Part shown: positions 1 to 7,689 of the stretch, piece after piece | Layout: each line of letters starts with the position of its first letter | Position numbering within the stretch: the first letter of the stretch is position 1 | Origin: Pseudomonadota bacterium | GTDB lineage: Bacteria; Pseudomonadota; Gammaproteobacteria; Xanthomonadales; Xanthomonadaceae | DNA length: 39,535 bases | Direction of reading: 5' to 3' | Assembly: GCA_023438325.1 (NCBI GenBank) | Contig: JAEXRB010000259.1 | Location: 1-39,535, forward strand | Made by a program: the position numbers and the translations under genes | The notes under the pieces: model-generated | Told to the model about the DNA's origin: nothing | Database searches by the model: none | Seen by the model: only the letters and a program-made list of their open reading frames with translations

Positions 1-803
1 GCCTTGAAGCGATCGATGAACTTCTGCAAATGGGCGCGCTCGACTTGCTCTTTCTCGAACGCGATCTGCTGCTGGCGCAACTGCTCAGCACGCTGGCGCT
101 CGAAGCTGGTGTAGTCGCCGGTGTAAAGCCGTGCCCGGCCATCGTGTAGATGCAGGGTGTGGGTGGAGATGCCGTCGAGGAACTCACGATCGTGACTGAT
201 GACCAGCAGCGTGCCGGGATATTTCAGCAACCACTGTTCGAGCCAGAGCACGGCATCCAGATCCAGATGGTTGGTCGGCTCGTCGAGCAGCAACAAGTCG
301 CTCGGCGTCATCAACGCACGCGCCAGATTTAAGCGCACGCGCCAGCCGCCGGAAAAGGTCGAGACGGGCCGGGCATGCGTATCGGCGGAAAAACCCAGGC
401 CATGCAGCAGCCGGCCCGCGCGCGCCGGAGCGTCGTAGCCGTTGAGCTCGGCCAGGCGCTGATGCGCCTGCGCCACGGCTTCGTAATCTTCGCGCGCCAT
501 CGCCGCGGCCTCGGTACGCAGCACCTCGGCTACCTCGCCATCACCGGACATGACGAAATCCAGCGCCGAATCGGGCAGCGAGGGAGTTTCCTGCGCCACC
601 GAGGCGATACGCACGCGGCTGGGCAGATCCAGCTCGCCCATGTCTGGCTCAAGCTCGCCCATCAATGCAGCGAACAGGCTGGATTTGCCGCATCCGTTGC
701 GGCCGATCACGCCCACGCGCCAACCGGCATGCAGTGCTGCATCCACCTGCGAAAGCAACAGGCGCTGACCGCGCCGCAAGGCGAAATTGCGGAAGGAAAT
801 CAT
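1..803 (-). CDS. yheS: ABC-F family ATPase, YheS type (partial, 3' end outside window)
   Basis: A soluble ATPase of the ABC-F group, which bind ribosomes rather than forming transporters. The visible 267 residues start MISFRNFALRRGQ and hold the whole first nucleotide-binding domain: Walker A GRNGCGKSS near residue 37, the signature STFSGGWRVRLNLAR, Walker B LLLLDEPTNHLD and the switch HDREFL. The start of the linker follows, with the TGDYTSFERQRAEQ pattern typical of YheS and Uup proteins. The full protein should be about 620-640 residues, so more than half lies beyond the left edge. ATG at 801-803 is chosen because residue 1 falls at the usual family N-terminus; no clear ribosome binding site precedes it. 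The gene is divergent from yceH. YheS is preferred over Uup or EttA from the linker and N-terminus, but this rests on memory of the families. Confidence 0.88.
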   Translation of the reverse strand, partial: MISFRNFALRRGQRLLLSQVDAALHAGWRVGVIGRNGCGKSSLFAALMGELEPDMGELDLPSRVRIASVAQETPSLPDSALDFVMSGDGEVAEVLRTEAAAMAREDYEAVAQAHQRLAELNGYDAPARAGRLLHGLGFSADTHARPVSTFSGGWRVRLNLARALMTPSDLLLLDEPTNHLDLDAVLWLEQWLLKYPGTLLVISHDREFLDGISTHTLHLHDGRARLYTGDYTSFERQRAEQLRQQQIAFEKEQVERAHLQKFIDRFK

Positions 804-926
804 CTGGGGAAAGGCCAAAGACGCGCCGAAAAACGTGGCGCAAAGACGGGCATTGTAATGAAAACCCTTGCGGCTACCGGTGCCGACCCTCTAAGGTTTC
901 CCTCATTCCCGCGAGCAGCCGACGCC
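804..926. promoter_or_regulatory. Divergent yheS/yceH intergenic region
   Basis: This 123-bp gap separates two divergent genes. On the minus strand the sequence rc(852-857) reads TACAAT and could be the -10 box of yheS; no good -35 box is visible at the right distance. An in-frame upstream ATG at 858 would add 23 residues to YceH, but they do not resemble the family. Confidence 0.3.
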
Positions 927-1619
927 ATGACCGACACCGACGCCACCGCCGATGCCGATCTCCAATGCGATGGCCTGCCCGATGCCCAGCGCCTCACGGC
1001 GACCGAGGCTCGTGTGCTGGGCTGCCTCATCGAGAAAGAGGCCACCACGCCGGATCAATATCCGCTGACCGAGAACGCGCTGACCCTGGCCTGCAACCAG
1101 AAAACCAGCCGCGACCCTGTCATGGAGTTGTCACCGGGCGAGGTCGGCCACGCATTGCGCCAACTTGAACCGCGCCAGATGGTGCGCAGCCAGCACGCCT
1201 CGCGCGCGCAGCGCTGGGAGCATCGCTTTGCGCAGGCTTATGGCGTCACCGTGCAACAGCAGGCCGCCTTGTGCGTGCTGATGCTGCGCGGCGCGCAGAC
1301 ACTCAACGAGATATTCACCCGCGCCGAGCGCATCGGCCGCTTCAGCGATACCGAGCAAGTGCGCCATGCACTTGAGCGACTGGCGCAACGCAGCCCGGCG
1401 CTGATCGTGCAATTGCCACGCGCACCGGGCCAGCGCGAGGAGCGCTGGATGCATCTTCTGTGCGGGCCGGTGGATATCGAAGCGCTGCAAGCGTCTGCGC
1501 CGTCACGCCCGGCGGCCGCAGGTGCGTCGCTTGCCGCGCTGGAAGCGCGCATCGAGGCACTGGAAGCACGGCTCGCGGCGCTGGAAGCAACCCGCACTCA
1601 ACCACCGCCAGAAATCTGA
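927..1619 (+). CDS. yceH: YceH family protein (DUF480)
   Basis: A 230-residue member of the YceH/DUF480 family, conserved in proteobacteria and without an established biochemical role. The family hallmark is clear near residues 25-60: TEARVLGCLIEKEATTPDQYP followed by NALTLACNQKTSRDPVMEL. The fold is two winged-helix domains, so DNA or protein binding is plausible but unproven. The last 30 residues form a short coiled coil of repeated LEARLAALEA-like heptads. The ATG at 927 is preferred because it puts the conserved core about 27 residues in; an in-frame ATG at 858 and a much longer open frame upstream overlap the divergent ABC-F gene and lack family similarity. It stands alone between yheS and the Mrp operon. 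Confidence 0.88.
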   Translation: MTDTDATADADLQCDGLPDAQRLTATEARVLGCLIEKEATTPDQYPLTENALTLACNQKTSRDPVMELSPGEVGHALRQLEPRQMVRSQHASRAQRWEHRFAQAYGVTVQQQAALCVLMLRGAQTLNEIFTRAERIGRFSDTEQVRHALERLAQRSPALIVQLPRAPGQREERWMHLLCGPVDIEALQASAPSRPAAAGASLAALEARIEALEARLAALEATRTQPPPEI

Positions 1620-1782
1620 GCAGGCACGCCCGGATACGTCCGACCGCCCGCAGACAGCCACTTTACAATGCAAGTTTTCGCAAGTCCGCGCCCACGCGCG
1701 AGTGCTTGTCCGGAAGGCACCTGAACGTCTTCACCCCCGCTTTCACCGGCGATTCTTTTTTAGCTGCTTGAGCCCCATCACG

Positions 1783-4602
1783 ATGCTGTACCTGTTGCTG
1801 GCAACGCCGTTCATCGCGTCCTTGCTCGTGGCGCTCGCATACCGCGCGCCGCGTCGCCTGATCGCATGGCTGGCCGCTGCCGCACCTCTGGGCGGCTTGG
1901 CACTTCTGGCGCCGTTCACCCCGGCAGTGATGCGCGGCGAAACCCCCAAGGCACTGATCCCATGGGTTTCACAGGCCGGTCTTGATCTTCATGTCCGTCT
2001 CGACGGGCTGGCCTGGATGTTCGCGGTCATGGTGCTCGCCATCGGAGTTCTGGTGGTGATGTATGCGCGCTATTACCTGAGCAGCAAGGACAGCGCGGCG
2101 CGTTTCTTCGCGGTCCTGCTGCTGTTCATGGGCGCGATGCTGGGGTTGGTGCTGTCGGGCAACCTGCTGATGCTGGTGGTGTTCTGGGAGCTGACCAGCA
2201 TCAGCTCGTTCCTCCTGATCGGCTTTTGGTCACACCGCGAGGACGCGCGTGAAGGCGCGCGCATGGCGCTGGCGATCACCGGCGGTGGCGGGCTGGCACT
2301 GCTGGCCGGCGTGCTGATGATCGGCAAGGTGGTCGGCAGTTTCGATCTCGACCTGGTGCTGGCTTCCGGCGACCTGATCCGTGCCAGCAGTCTCTATCCG
2401 TGGATTCTCGGGCTGGTGCTGCTGGGCATTTTCACCAAGAGCGCGCAGTTCCCGTTCCACTTCTGGCTGCCGCATGCAATGGCCGCCCCCACGCCGGTAT
2501 CGGCCTACCTGCATTCGGCCACGATGGTGAAAGCCGGCGTGTTCCTGCTGGCGCGACTGCATCCCGCGCTGGCGGGCACCGACATGTTCTTCTACGTGGT
2601 CAGCGGCATCGGCGCGCTGACCTTGCTGCTGGGCGCCTGGTACGCCATCTTCCAGCACGATCTGAAAGGCCTGCTGGCGTATTCGACGATCTCGCACCTG
2701 GGCCTGATCACGCTGCTGTTCGGCTTGTCCACGCCGCTGGCGGTGGTGGCCGGTTTGTTCCACATCCTCAATCACGCCACCTTCAAGGCCTCGCTGTTCA
2801 TGGCCGCCGGCATCATCGACCACGAAACCGGCACGCGCGACATGCGCCGGCTCGGCAACCTGCGACGTTACATGCCCTTCACCAGCACGCTGGCGATCAT
2901 CGCCTCGCTGGCCATGGCCGGCGTGCCGCTGCTCAATGGCTTCCTCAGCAAGGAAATGTTCTTCGCGCAGGCGCTGGAAATCGAAGGCCACGCCGTGATG
3001 CGCGATGCCATGACCGTCGCAGCCGTGCTGGCGGCTATGCTCGGCGTGGCATACAGCTTGCGCTTCGTGCTCGACACCTTCTTCGGCAAGGGCCCGCGCG
3101 CGCTGGAGGAAATGCCTTACGAGCCGCCGCGCTGGATGAAGATCCCCATCGAGGTGCTGGTGTTCGCCTGCCTGGCGGTCGGCATCGCGCCGGCCTGGAC
3201 GGTCGCGCCGGTGCTGAATGCAGCCGCGCTCGGCGTGCTGGGCGACAACCTGCCCACGTACAGCCTGTCGATCTGGCATGGCTTCAATCTGCCGTTCCTG
3301 ATGAGCCTTTTGGGCCTGCTCGGCGGCATCGTGCTGTATTTCGGCTTGCGCAGGCTGCTCGACCTGCATGCCATCGTGCGCGAATCGCTCGGCCGTCGCA
3401 TCTTCCGCATCAACGTCGAGCGCCTGTTCGCGCTGGCTGATCGCTTCACTCGCGCCATCGCCAACGGCAGCGTGCAGCGCAGCCTGTTCCTGCTGGTGTT
3501 TTCGGCCATCGTCCTGGCATTGGCACCGATGCTCGAACAAGGCATCACACCGGAGCTGCCCACGCTCACCCCGGCGCCACCCTTGATCTGGCTGGGCTGG
3601 CTGGTCATGGTGATCGGCACGATCGCCACCTTGGCGGCGCATCGGCAACGCCTGCGGGCCATCATCGTGGTGGGGGCGGTCGGCCTGATGGTGAGCCTGA
3701 CCTTCGTCTATCTCTCCGCACCCGACCTGGCACTCACCCAGCTGCTGGTGGAAATGGTGACGATCTGCCTGATGCTGCTGGCGCTCAACTATCTGCCCAA
3801 GGATTCCCTGCCCGGGCGTTCGCGCTCGCGCCGCTGGCGCGACACGGGCATCGCGGTATTCGCAGGCCTGGGCGTGGCCGGCATGGCTTACGCCATGATG
3901 ACCCGCCCCAGCCTCACCTTCGCCGAGGAACTGCTGGCGCGCTCGCTGCCGGAAGCCTACGGCCACAACGTGGTGAACGTGATCCTGGTGGATTTCCGCG
4001 GCTTCGATACGCTGGGCGAGATCACCGTTTTCGGCATCGCCGGATTGATCGTGCACGCCCTGCTCAAGCGCGCCCGCATGGCTCCGGAGGAAAAGGTCGA
4101 CAGCCCGCCGATCCTGCTCCCCATGGCGGCCGATCTTTCCCAGTTGCTTTTCCCGCTGGCGCTGACCGTGTCCATCTACCTGTTCCTGCGCGGCCACAAT
4201 GCGCCCGGCGGCGGCTTCATCGCCGGCCTGGTGCTGGTGATTCCCGTATTGCTGCAATACATCATCCAGGGCATGGGCGCCTTCGAGCGCCAGTTGGGTG
4301 TGGATTACGTCAAATGCATCGGCATCGGCCTGTTGGCGGCACTCGCCACCGGGCTGGCGCCACTGCTATGGGGCCTTCCCTTCCTAACCAGTGGCCACAT
4401 CGAGCCGGAATTGCCCGTGATCGGCGGCATTCCGCTGGCCAGCGCCATCGGATTCGACATCGGCGTGTATCTGGCCGTGTTCGGCGGCGCCATGCTGATC
4501 CTGTCCTCGATGGGCGGCATCCGCCCCTCGCTGACGCGCGATACCTGGCGTGCCTCGATCCAGCGCCCCGATCCGGCTCGCTTCCGCGGGAGGCGCAGCT
4601 GA
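1783..4602 (+). CDS. mrpA: Mrp-type Na+/H+ antiporter subunit A with fused MrpB domain
   Basis: Largest subunit of the Mrp multi-subunit monovalent cation/proton antiporter of the inner membrane, 939 residues. The first ~480 residues are the proton-translocating module shared with complex I NuoL: key residues include the glutamate of FWELTSISS (about E136) and the lysine of GIFTKSAQFPFHFWLPHAM (about K219). The middle carries the MbhD-like segment (SAPDLALTQLLVEM) and the MbhE-like segment (NVILVDFRGFDTLGEITV). From about residue 780 an MrpB domain follows (LRGHNAPGGGFIAG), so A and B are one polypeptide, as in group 2 (Pha-type) systems. The frame is open upstream to 1522, but ATG 1783 begins directly with the first membrane helix (MLYLLLATPFIA). 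It overlaps mrpC at TGATG. A weak TACAAT at 1664-1669 could be a -10 box. Confidence 0.95.
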   Translation: MLYLLLATPFIASLLVALAYRAPRRLIAWLAAAAPLGGLALLAPFTPAVMRGETPKALIPWVSQAGLDLHVRLDGLAWMFAVMVLAIGVLVVMYARYYLSSKDSAARFFAVLLLFMGAMLGLVLSGNLLMLVVFWELTSISSFLLIGFWSHREDAREGARMALAITGGGGLALLAGVLMIGKVVGSFDLDLVLASGDLIRASSLYPWILGLVLLGIFTKSAQFPFHFWLPHAMAAPTPVSAYLHSATMVKAGVFLLARLHPALAGTDMFFYVVSGIGALTLLLGAWYAIFQHDLKGLLAYSTISHLGLITLLFGLSTPLAVVAGLFHILNHATFKASLFMAAGIIDHETGTRDMRRLGNLRRYMPFTSTLAIIASLAMAGVPLLNGFLSKEMFFAQALEIEGHAVMRDAMTVAAVLAAMLGVAYSLRFVLDTFFGKGPRALEEMPYEPPRWMKIPIEVLVFACLAVGIAPAWTVAPVLNAAALGVLGDNLPTYSLSIWHGFNLPFLMSLLGLLGGIVLYFGLRRLLDLHAIVRESLGRRIFRINVERLFALADRFTRAIANGSVQRSLFLLVFSAIVLALAPMLEQGITPELPTLTPAPPLIWLGWLVMVIGTIATLAAHRQRLRAIIVVGAVGLMVSLTFVYLSAPDLALTQLLVEMVTICLMLLALNYLPKDSLPGRSRSRRWRDTGIAVFAGLGVAGMAYAMMTRPSLTFAEELLARSLPEAYGHNVVNVILVDFRGFDTLGEITVFGIAGLIVHALLKRARMAPEEKVDSPPILLPMAADLSQLLFPLALTVSIYLFLRGHNAPGGGFIAGLVLVIPVLLQYIIQGMGAFERQLGVDYVKCIGIGLLAALATGLAPLLWGLPFLTSGHIEPELPVIGGIPLASAIGFDIGVYLAVFGGAMLILSSMGGIRPSLTRDTWRASIQRPDPARFRGRRS

Positions 4603-4955
4603 TGGAATTCCTGCTCGCCAGCGCCATCGGCATCCTCGTCGCATGCGGCGTCTACCTGTTGCTGCGCTCACGCAGCTTCGACGTGATTCTGGGACTGACA
4701 CTCTTGTCCTATGCCACCAACCTCCTGATCTTCTCCGCCGGCCGGCTGGTGCCGGGCAAGCCGCCCGTGCTGAAAGAGGGTGTTGCGCCGCTGCTTGAAA
4801 ACTATGTCGACCCCCTGCCGCAGGCGCTGGTGCTGACGGCCATCGTGATCTCGTTCGCCATGACCGCGATCCTGCTCGTGCTCGCCATGCGCGGGCGCCA
4901 CGACAACCGCGTGGATCATGTCGACGGCAGCGAGCCGAAGGATCGTGACCGATGA
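4602..4955 (+). CDS. mrpC: Mrp antiporter subunit C
   Basis: A 117-residue membrane protein homologous to complex I NuoK. It has three predicted helices (residues about 3-20, 26-46 and 72-96) and the family motif VILGLTLLSYATNLLIF, then DPLPQALVLTAIVISFA, which is characteristic of MrpC. It is one of the small core subunits that line the proton path with MrpA and MrpD. The start codon shares one base with the mrpA stop codon, and its end overlaps mrpD by ATGA, so translation is almost certainly coupled. The charged tail after residue 98 (RGRHDNRVDHVDG) lies outside the family core. Confidence 0.95.
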   Translation: MEFLLASAIGILVACGVYLLLRSRSFDVILGLTLLSYATNLLIFSAGRLVPGKPPVLKEGVAPLLENYVDPLPQALVLTAIVISFAMTAILLVLAMRGRHDNRVDHVDGSEPKDRDR

Positions 4956-6484
4956 GCGCGCATCTTCCGATCCTGCCCATTGCGTTGCCGCTTTTCACCG
5001 GCGCGCTCCTGCTCCTGCTGGAGCGTCGCGGCATCTTGGTGCAGCGCGTCGTCGCCTGGCTGGGGTTGGCGGGGTTGCTGTACCTGTCGATCGCGCTTTT
5101 GCAACAAGCCGATGGCGGCCAGATTACCGCGTATCTGGTCGGCGACTGGCCGGCGCGCCTGGGCATCACGCTCGTCGTGGATCGTCTTTCGGCCTGGATG
5201 GTGTTGACCACGACGCTGCTGGCCGGAGCCTGCCTGCTGCATGCCGGCTCCGGCTGGGATCGGCGCGCCACGCATTTCCATGCCCTGTTCCAGTTCCAGC
5301 TGATGGGATTGAACGGCGCCTTCCTCACCGGCGATCTGTTCAACCTGTTCGTGTTCTTCGAGGTGCTGTTGGCCGCGTCCTACGGGCTGCTGCTCAGCGG
5401 CGGACGCGGCGGACGCATGCGGGTCGGCTTCCATTACGTCGCTTTCAACATCACCGCATCCACCCTGTTCCTGATCGCGCTGGGCCTCATCTACGGCTTG
5501 CTCGGCTCGCTCAACATGGCCGAACTGGCGGTGCGCGTGTCGCAGGTGTCGTATCAGGATCAGGTCTTGGTGCAGGCCGTGGCCGGCCTGCTGCTGGTGG
5601 TGTTCTGCGCCAAGGGTGCGATCCTGCCGCTGTACCTGTGGTTGCCGGCCACTTACGGGCGTGCCCAGCCGGCCGTGGCGGCGCTGTTCGTCATCATGAC
5701 CAAGGTCGGCCTGTACTCGGTGCTGCGCGTGTACACGCTGATCTTCGGCGAGGCCGCCGGCGAACTGGCTGGTTTCGCATGGAAGTGGCTGTTGCCGGCC
5801 GGCATTGCAACCTTGCTGATGGCCGCGTTCGGCACCTTGGCGTCGGTGCGGCTGCGCATCCTGGCCGGCTATCTGGTGCTGGTGTCCGCCGGCACGTTGT
5901 TCATTGCCTTCGCACTGGCAAGCGCGGAGAGCATCGGCGCCGGCCTGTACTACCTGGCGCACAGCACGTTCATGGCTGCGGCGATGTTCCTGATCGTGGA
6001 ACTGGTGCGCCAGCGTCGCGTCACCGACCGCATGAACGTGGCGCGCCCCATGCTCGACCGCGCCATACCCGGCGCGCTGTTCATCATTGCCGCCATCGCC
6101 GCGATCGGCCTGCCGCCGCTGTCTGGCTTCATCGGCAAGTTCACCCTGTTGGCTGCGGTGCCGGAGGCGTGGACAGGCTGGGTCTGGAGCGCGATCCTGG
6201 TTTCCAGTTTCTTCGTGATGGTGGCGCTGGCACGCGCCGGCAGCAAACTGTTCTGGCTGCAACCGGCACCGGGCGACCCGCTCCCGGCCACCGCCGCGAA
6301 AGCGCGCCACGGCCCGCGCGTGGAAATGGCCGCGATCATGCTGCTGCTGGCTTACTGCGTGGTAATGACCATATTCGCCGGCCCCACGCTGCGCTATACC
6401 CAGTCGGCCGGCACCCAACTCGTGGATCCTGCCAACTACATCGAAGCGGTGCGCGAGCAGGCACCGATCCTGCGCGAGCCCTGA
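4952..6484 (+). CDS. mrpD: Mrp antiporter subunit D
   Basis: Second NuoM/NuoN-like proton-channel subunit of the Mrp complex, 510 residues with about 14 membrane helices. The essential glutamate lies in LFNLFVFFEVLLAASYGLLL (E137 by count), and a conserved lysine in FCAKGAILPLYLWLPATY (about K221); a second conserved lysine follows in VIMTKVGLYSVLR. The motif LPPLSGFIGKFTLL near residue 390 is typical of the family. It starts inside the end of mrpC (ATGA overlap) and is followed three bases after its stop by mrpE, which fits one transcript and a fixed subunit ratio. Length and motif order are normal. Confidence 0.96.
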   Translation: MSAHLPILPIALPLFTGALLLLLERRGILVQRVVAWLGLAGLLYLSIALLQQADGGQITAYLVGDWPARLGITLVVDRLSAWMVLTTTLLAGACLLHAGSGWDRRATHFHALFQFQLMGLNGAFLTGDLFNLFVFFEVLLAASYGLLLSGGRGGRMRVGFHYVAFNITASTLFLIALGLIYGLLGSLNMAELAVRVSQVSYQDQVLVQAVAGLLLVVFCAKGAILPLYLWLPATYGRAQPAVAALFVIMTKVGLYSVLRVYTLIFGEAAGELAGFAWKWLLPAGIATLLMAAFGTLASVRLRILAGYLVLVSAGTLFIAFALASAESIGAGLYYLAHSTFMAAAMFLIVELVRQRRVTDRMNVARPMLDRAIPGALFIIAAIAAIGLPPLSGFIGKFTLLAAVPEAWTGWVWSAILVSSFFVMVALARAGSKLFWLQPAPGDPLPATAAKARHGPRVEMAAIMLLLAYCVVMTIFAGPTLRYTQSAGTQLVDPANYIEAVREQAPILREP

Positions 6485-6487
6485 TCG

Positions 6488-6985
6488 ATGAGAAAACGCT
6501 TCCGCACGCTCGTTCCTTCCATTCCACTGAGCCTCACGGTGTTCGTGTTCGGCCTGCTGCTGCCGGACCACATCAGTACCGGTTACGTCGTTCTGGCGCT
6601 GCTGCTGGCACTGCTGATTCCGCAAGTGGCCAAACGTCTGGATCGCGAATTCGCCTACGTCGCCACACTGCGCCCGGTGCCACGGCTGGTGATGGTGATT
6701 CTGTACGACATCGTGCGCTCCAACATCCATGTCGCGCGCCTCGTCCTCGGCCGTGAATCGGCGCTCAAGCCCGGCTGGGTGTGGGTGCCTCTGGATCTGA
6801 CCAACATCCACGGCATCACCACGCTGGCCAGCATCATCACCCTCACGCCCGGCACCGTATCGGCCGAGCTCTCCGACGACCGCCGCTACCTTCTGGTTCA
6901 TGCCCTTGACCTGCAAGACCCGCAAGCGCTGATCGACGAGATAAAACTCCGCTACGAAGCTCCGCTGAAGGAGATCTTCCCGTGA
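6488..6985 (+). CDS. mrpE: Mrp antiporter subunit E
   Basis: A 165-residue subunit without a complex I counterpart, needed for assembly or stability of Mrp complexes in studied bacteria. Two N-terminal helices (PSIPLSLTVFVFGLLLP and GYVVLALLLALLIPQ) are followed by a cytoplasmic domain with the family core YDIVRSNIHVARLVLG, PGWVWVPLDL and SIITLTPGTVSAEL. The start ATG at 6488 comes right after the mrpD stop; its end overlaps the GTG start of mrpF. Nothing is missing compared with the usual 158-170 residues. Confidence 0.94.
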   Translation: MRKRFRTLVPSIPLSLTVFVFGLLLPDHISTGYVVLALLLALLIPQVAKRLDREFAYVATLRPVPRLVMVILYDIVRSNIHVARLVLGRESALKPGWVWVPLDLTNIHGITTLASIITLTPGTVSAELSDDRRYLLVHALDLQDPQALIDEIKLRYEAPLKEIFP

Positions 6986-7251
6986 TCGACATCGCCATCC
7001 TCATTTCCCTGCACGTGGTCGGCATCGCGATGCTGCTGTCGCTGTGGCGACTGGTGCGCGGCCCCGGCGTGCCCGACCGCATCCTGGCGTTGGATACCCT
7101 CAACATCAACGCGATCGCATTGCTGATCCTGGACGGCATGTACCTGAAATCGGAAATCTACTTCGAGGCCGCACTGGTGATCGCGATGCTGGGCTTCGTC
7201 GGCACGGTGGTGCTGAGCAAGTACGTGCTGCGCAGGGATATCGTCGAATGA
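6982..7251 (+). CDS. mrpF: Mrp antiporter subunit F
   Basis: An 89-residue membrane protein with three helices. The conserved stretch LVRGPGVPDRILALDTLNINAIALLIL holds the arginine-aspartate pair (PDR) and the aspartate of LALDTL typical of MrpF, a subunit implicated in Na+ and cholate efflux in Bacillus. The start is GTG at 6982, within the mrpE stop (GTGA overlap); no ATG is available without losing the first helix. Its stop overlaps the ATG of mrpG. Confidence 0.94.
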   Translation: MIDIAILISLHVVGIAMLLSLWRLVRGPGVPDRILALDTLNINAIALLILDGMYLKSEIYFEAALVIAMLGFVGTVVLSKYVLRRDIVE

Positions 7252-7619
7252 ACTCCTTCATTGAAGCCCTGCTCGCGGTGCTGCTGCTGGTGTCCTGTTT
7301 CTTCACCCTGGTCGGATCGCTGGGGCTGGTGAAACTGTCCGAATTCTTCCGTCGCCTGCACGGCCCGACCAAGTCCACCACGATGGGCGTGGGCTGCGTG
7401 CTGATCGTCTCGATCTTCTATCACGCCATGATCGGCAACAGCTTCCACCCGCGCGAGCTGCTGATCAGCGTGTTCCTGTTCATCACCGCCCCCATCAGCG
7501 CCCACATGATGGCCAAGGCCGCGCTCTCGCTGCGCCTGAAAAAACGCCCGCAGTGTCCCGCCGACGAAACCCCGGATCCGAGCGAGAGCGACCGCACGCA
7601 GAAGTCCGAGCCGATCTAG
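7248..7619 (+). CDS. mrpG: Mrp antiporter subunit G
   Basis: Last subunit of the Mrp operon, 123 residues with three membrane helices. The PhaG/MnhG family core is visible: LVGSLGLVKLSEFFRRLHGPTKSTT near residues 21-45, then ISVFLFITAPISAHMMAKAAL. The tail from about residue 98 (KKRPQCPADETPDPSES) is hydrophilic and not conserved. The frame is open further upstream, but ATG 7248 overlaps the mrpF stop in the same ATGA manner as the other junctions and gives the normal length. The next gene is 70 bp away. Confidence 0.94.
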   Translation: MNSFIEALLAVLLLVSCFFTLVGSLGLVKLSEFFRRLHGPTKSTTMGVGCVLIVSIFYHAMIGNSFHPRELLISVFLFITAPISAHMMAKAALSLRLKKRPQCPADETPDPSESDRTQKSEPI

Positions 7620-7689
7620 AAAATATTGCTTGGCATCACAACTTCACGCCCCAATACTGGGTCGGATGACCTGGGCTTGAGAGACGCGG

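Noticed and set aside
375..926. Upstream extension of the yceH frame
   Set aside because: Overlaps the divergent ABC-F gene and has no family similarity; start 927 gives the normal protein.
2230..4257. 675-codon open frame antisense to mrpA
   Set aside because: Composition is His/Gln/Arg-rich, the mirror of hydrophobic codons in a GC-rich gene; mrpA has full family motifs.
4916..6925. 669-codon open frame antisense to mrpD and mrpE
   Set aside because: Same Gln/His-rich shadow pattern; the plus-strand genes are clear.
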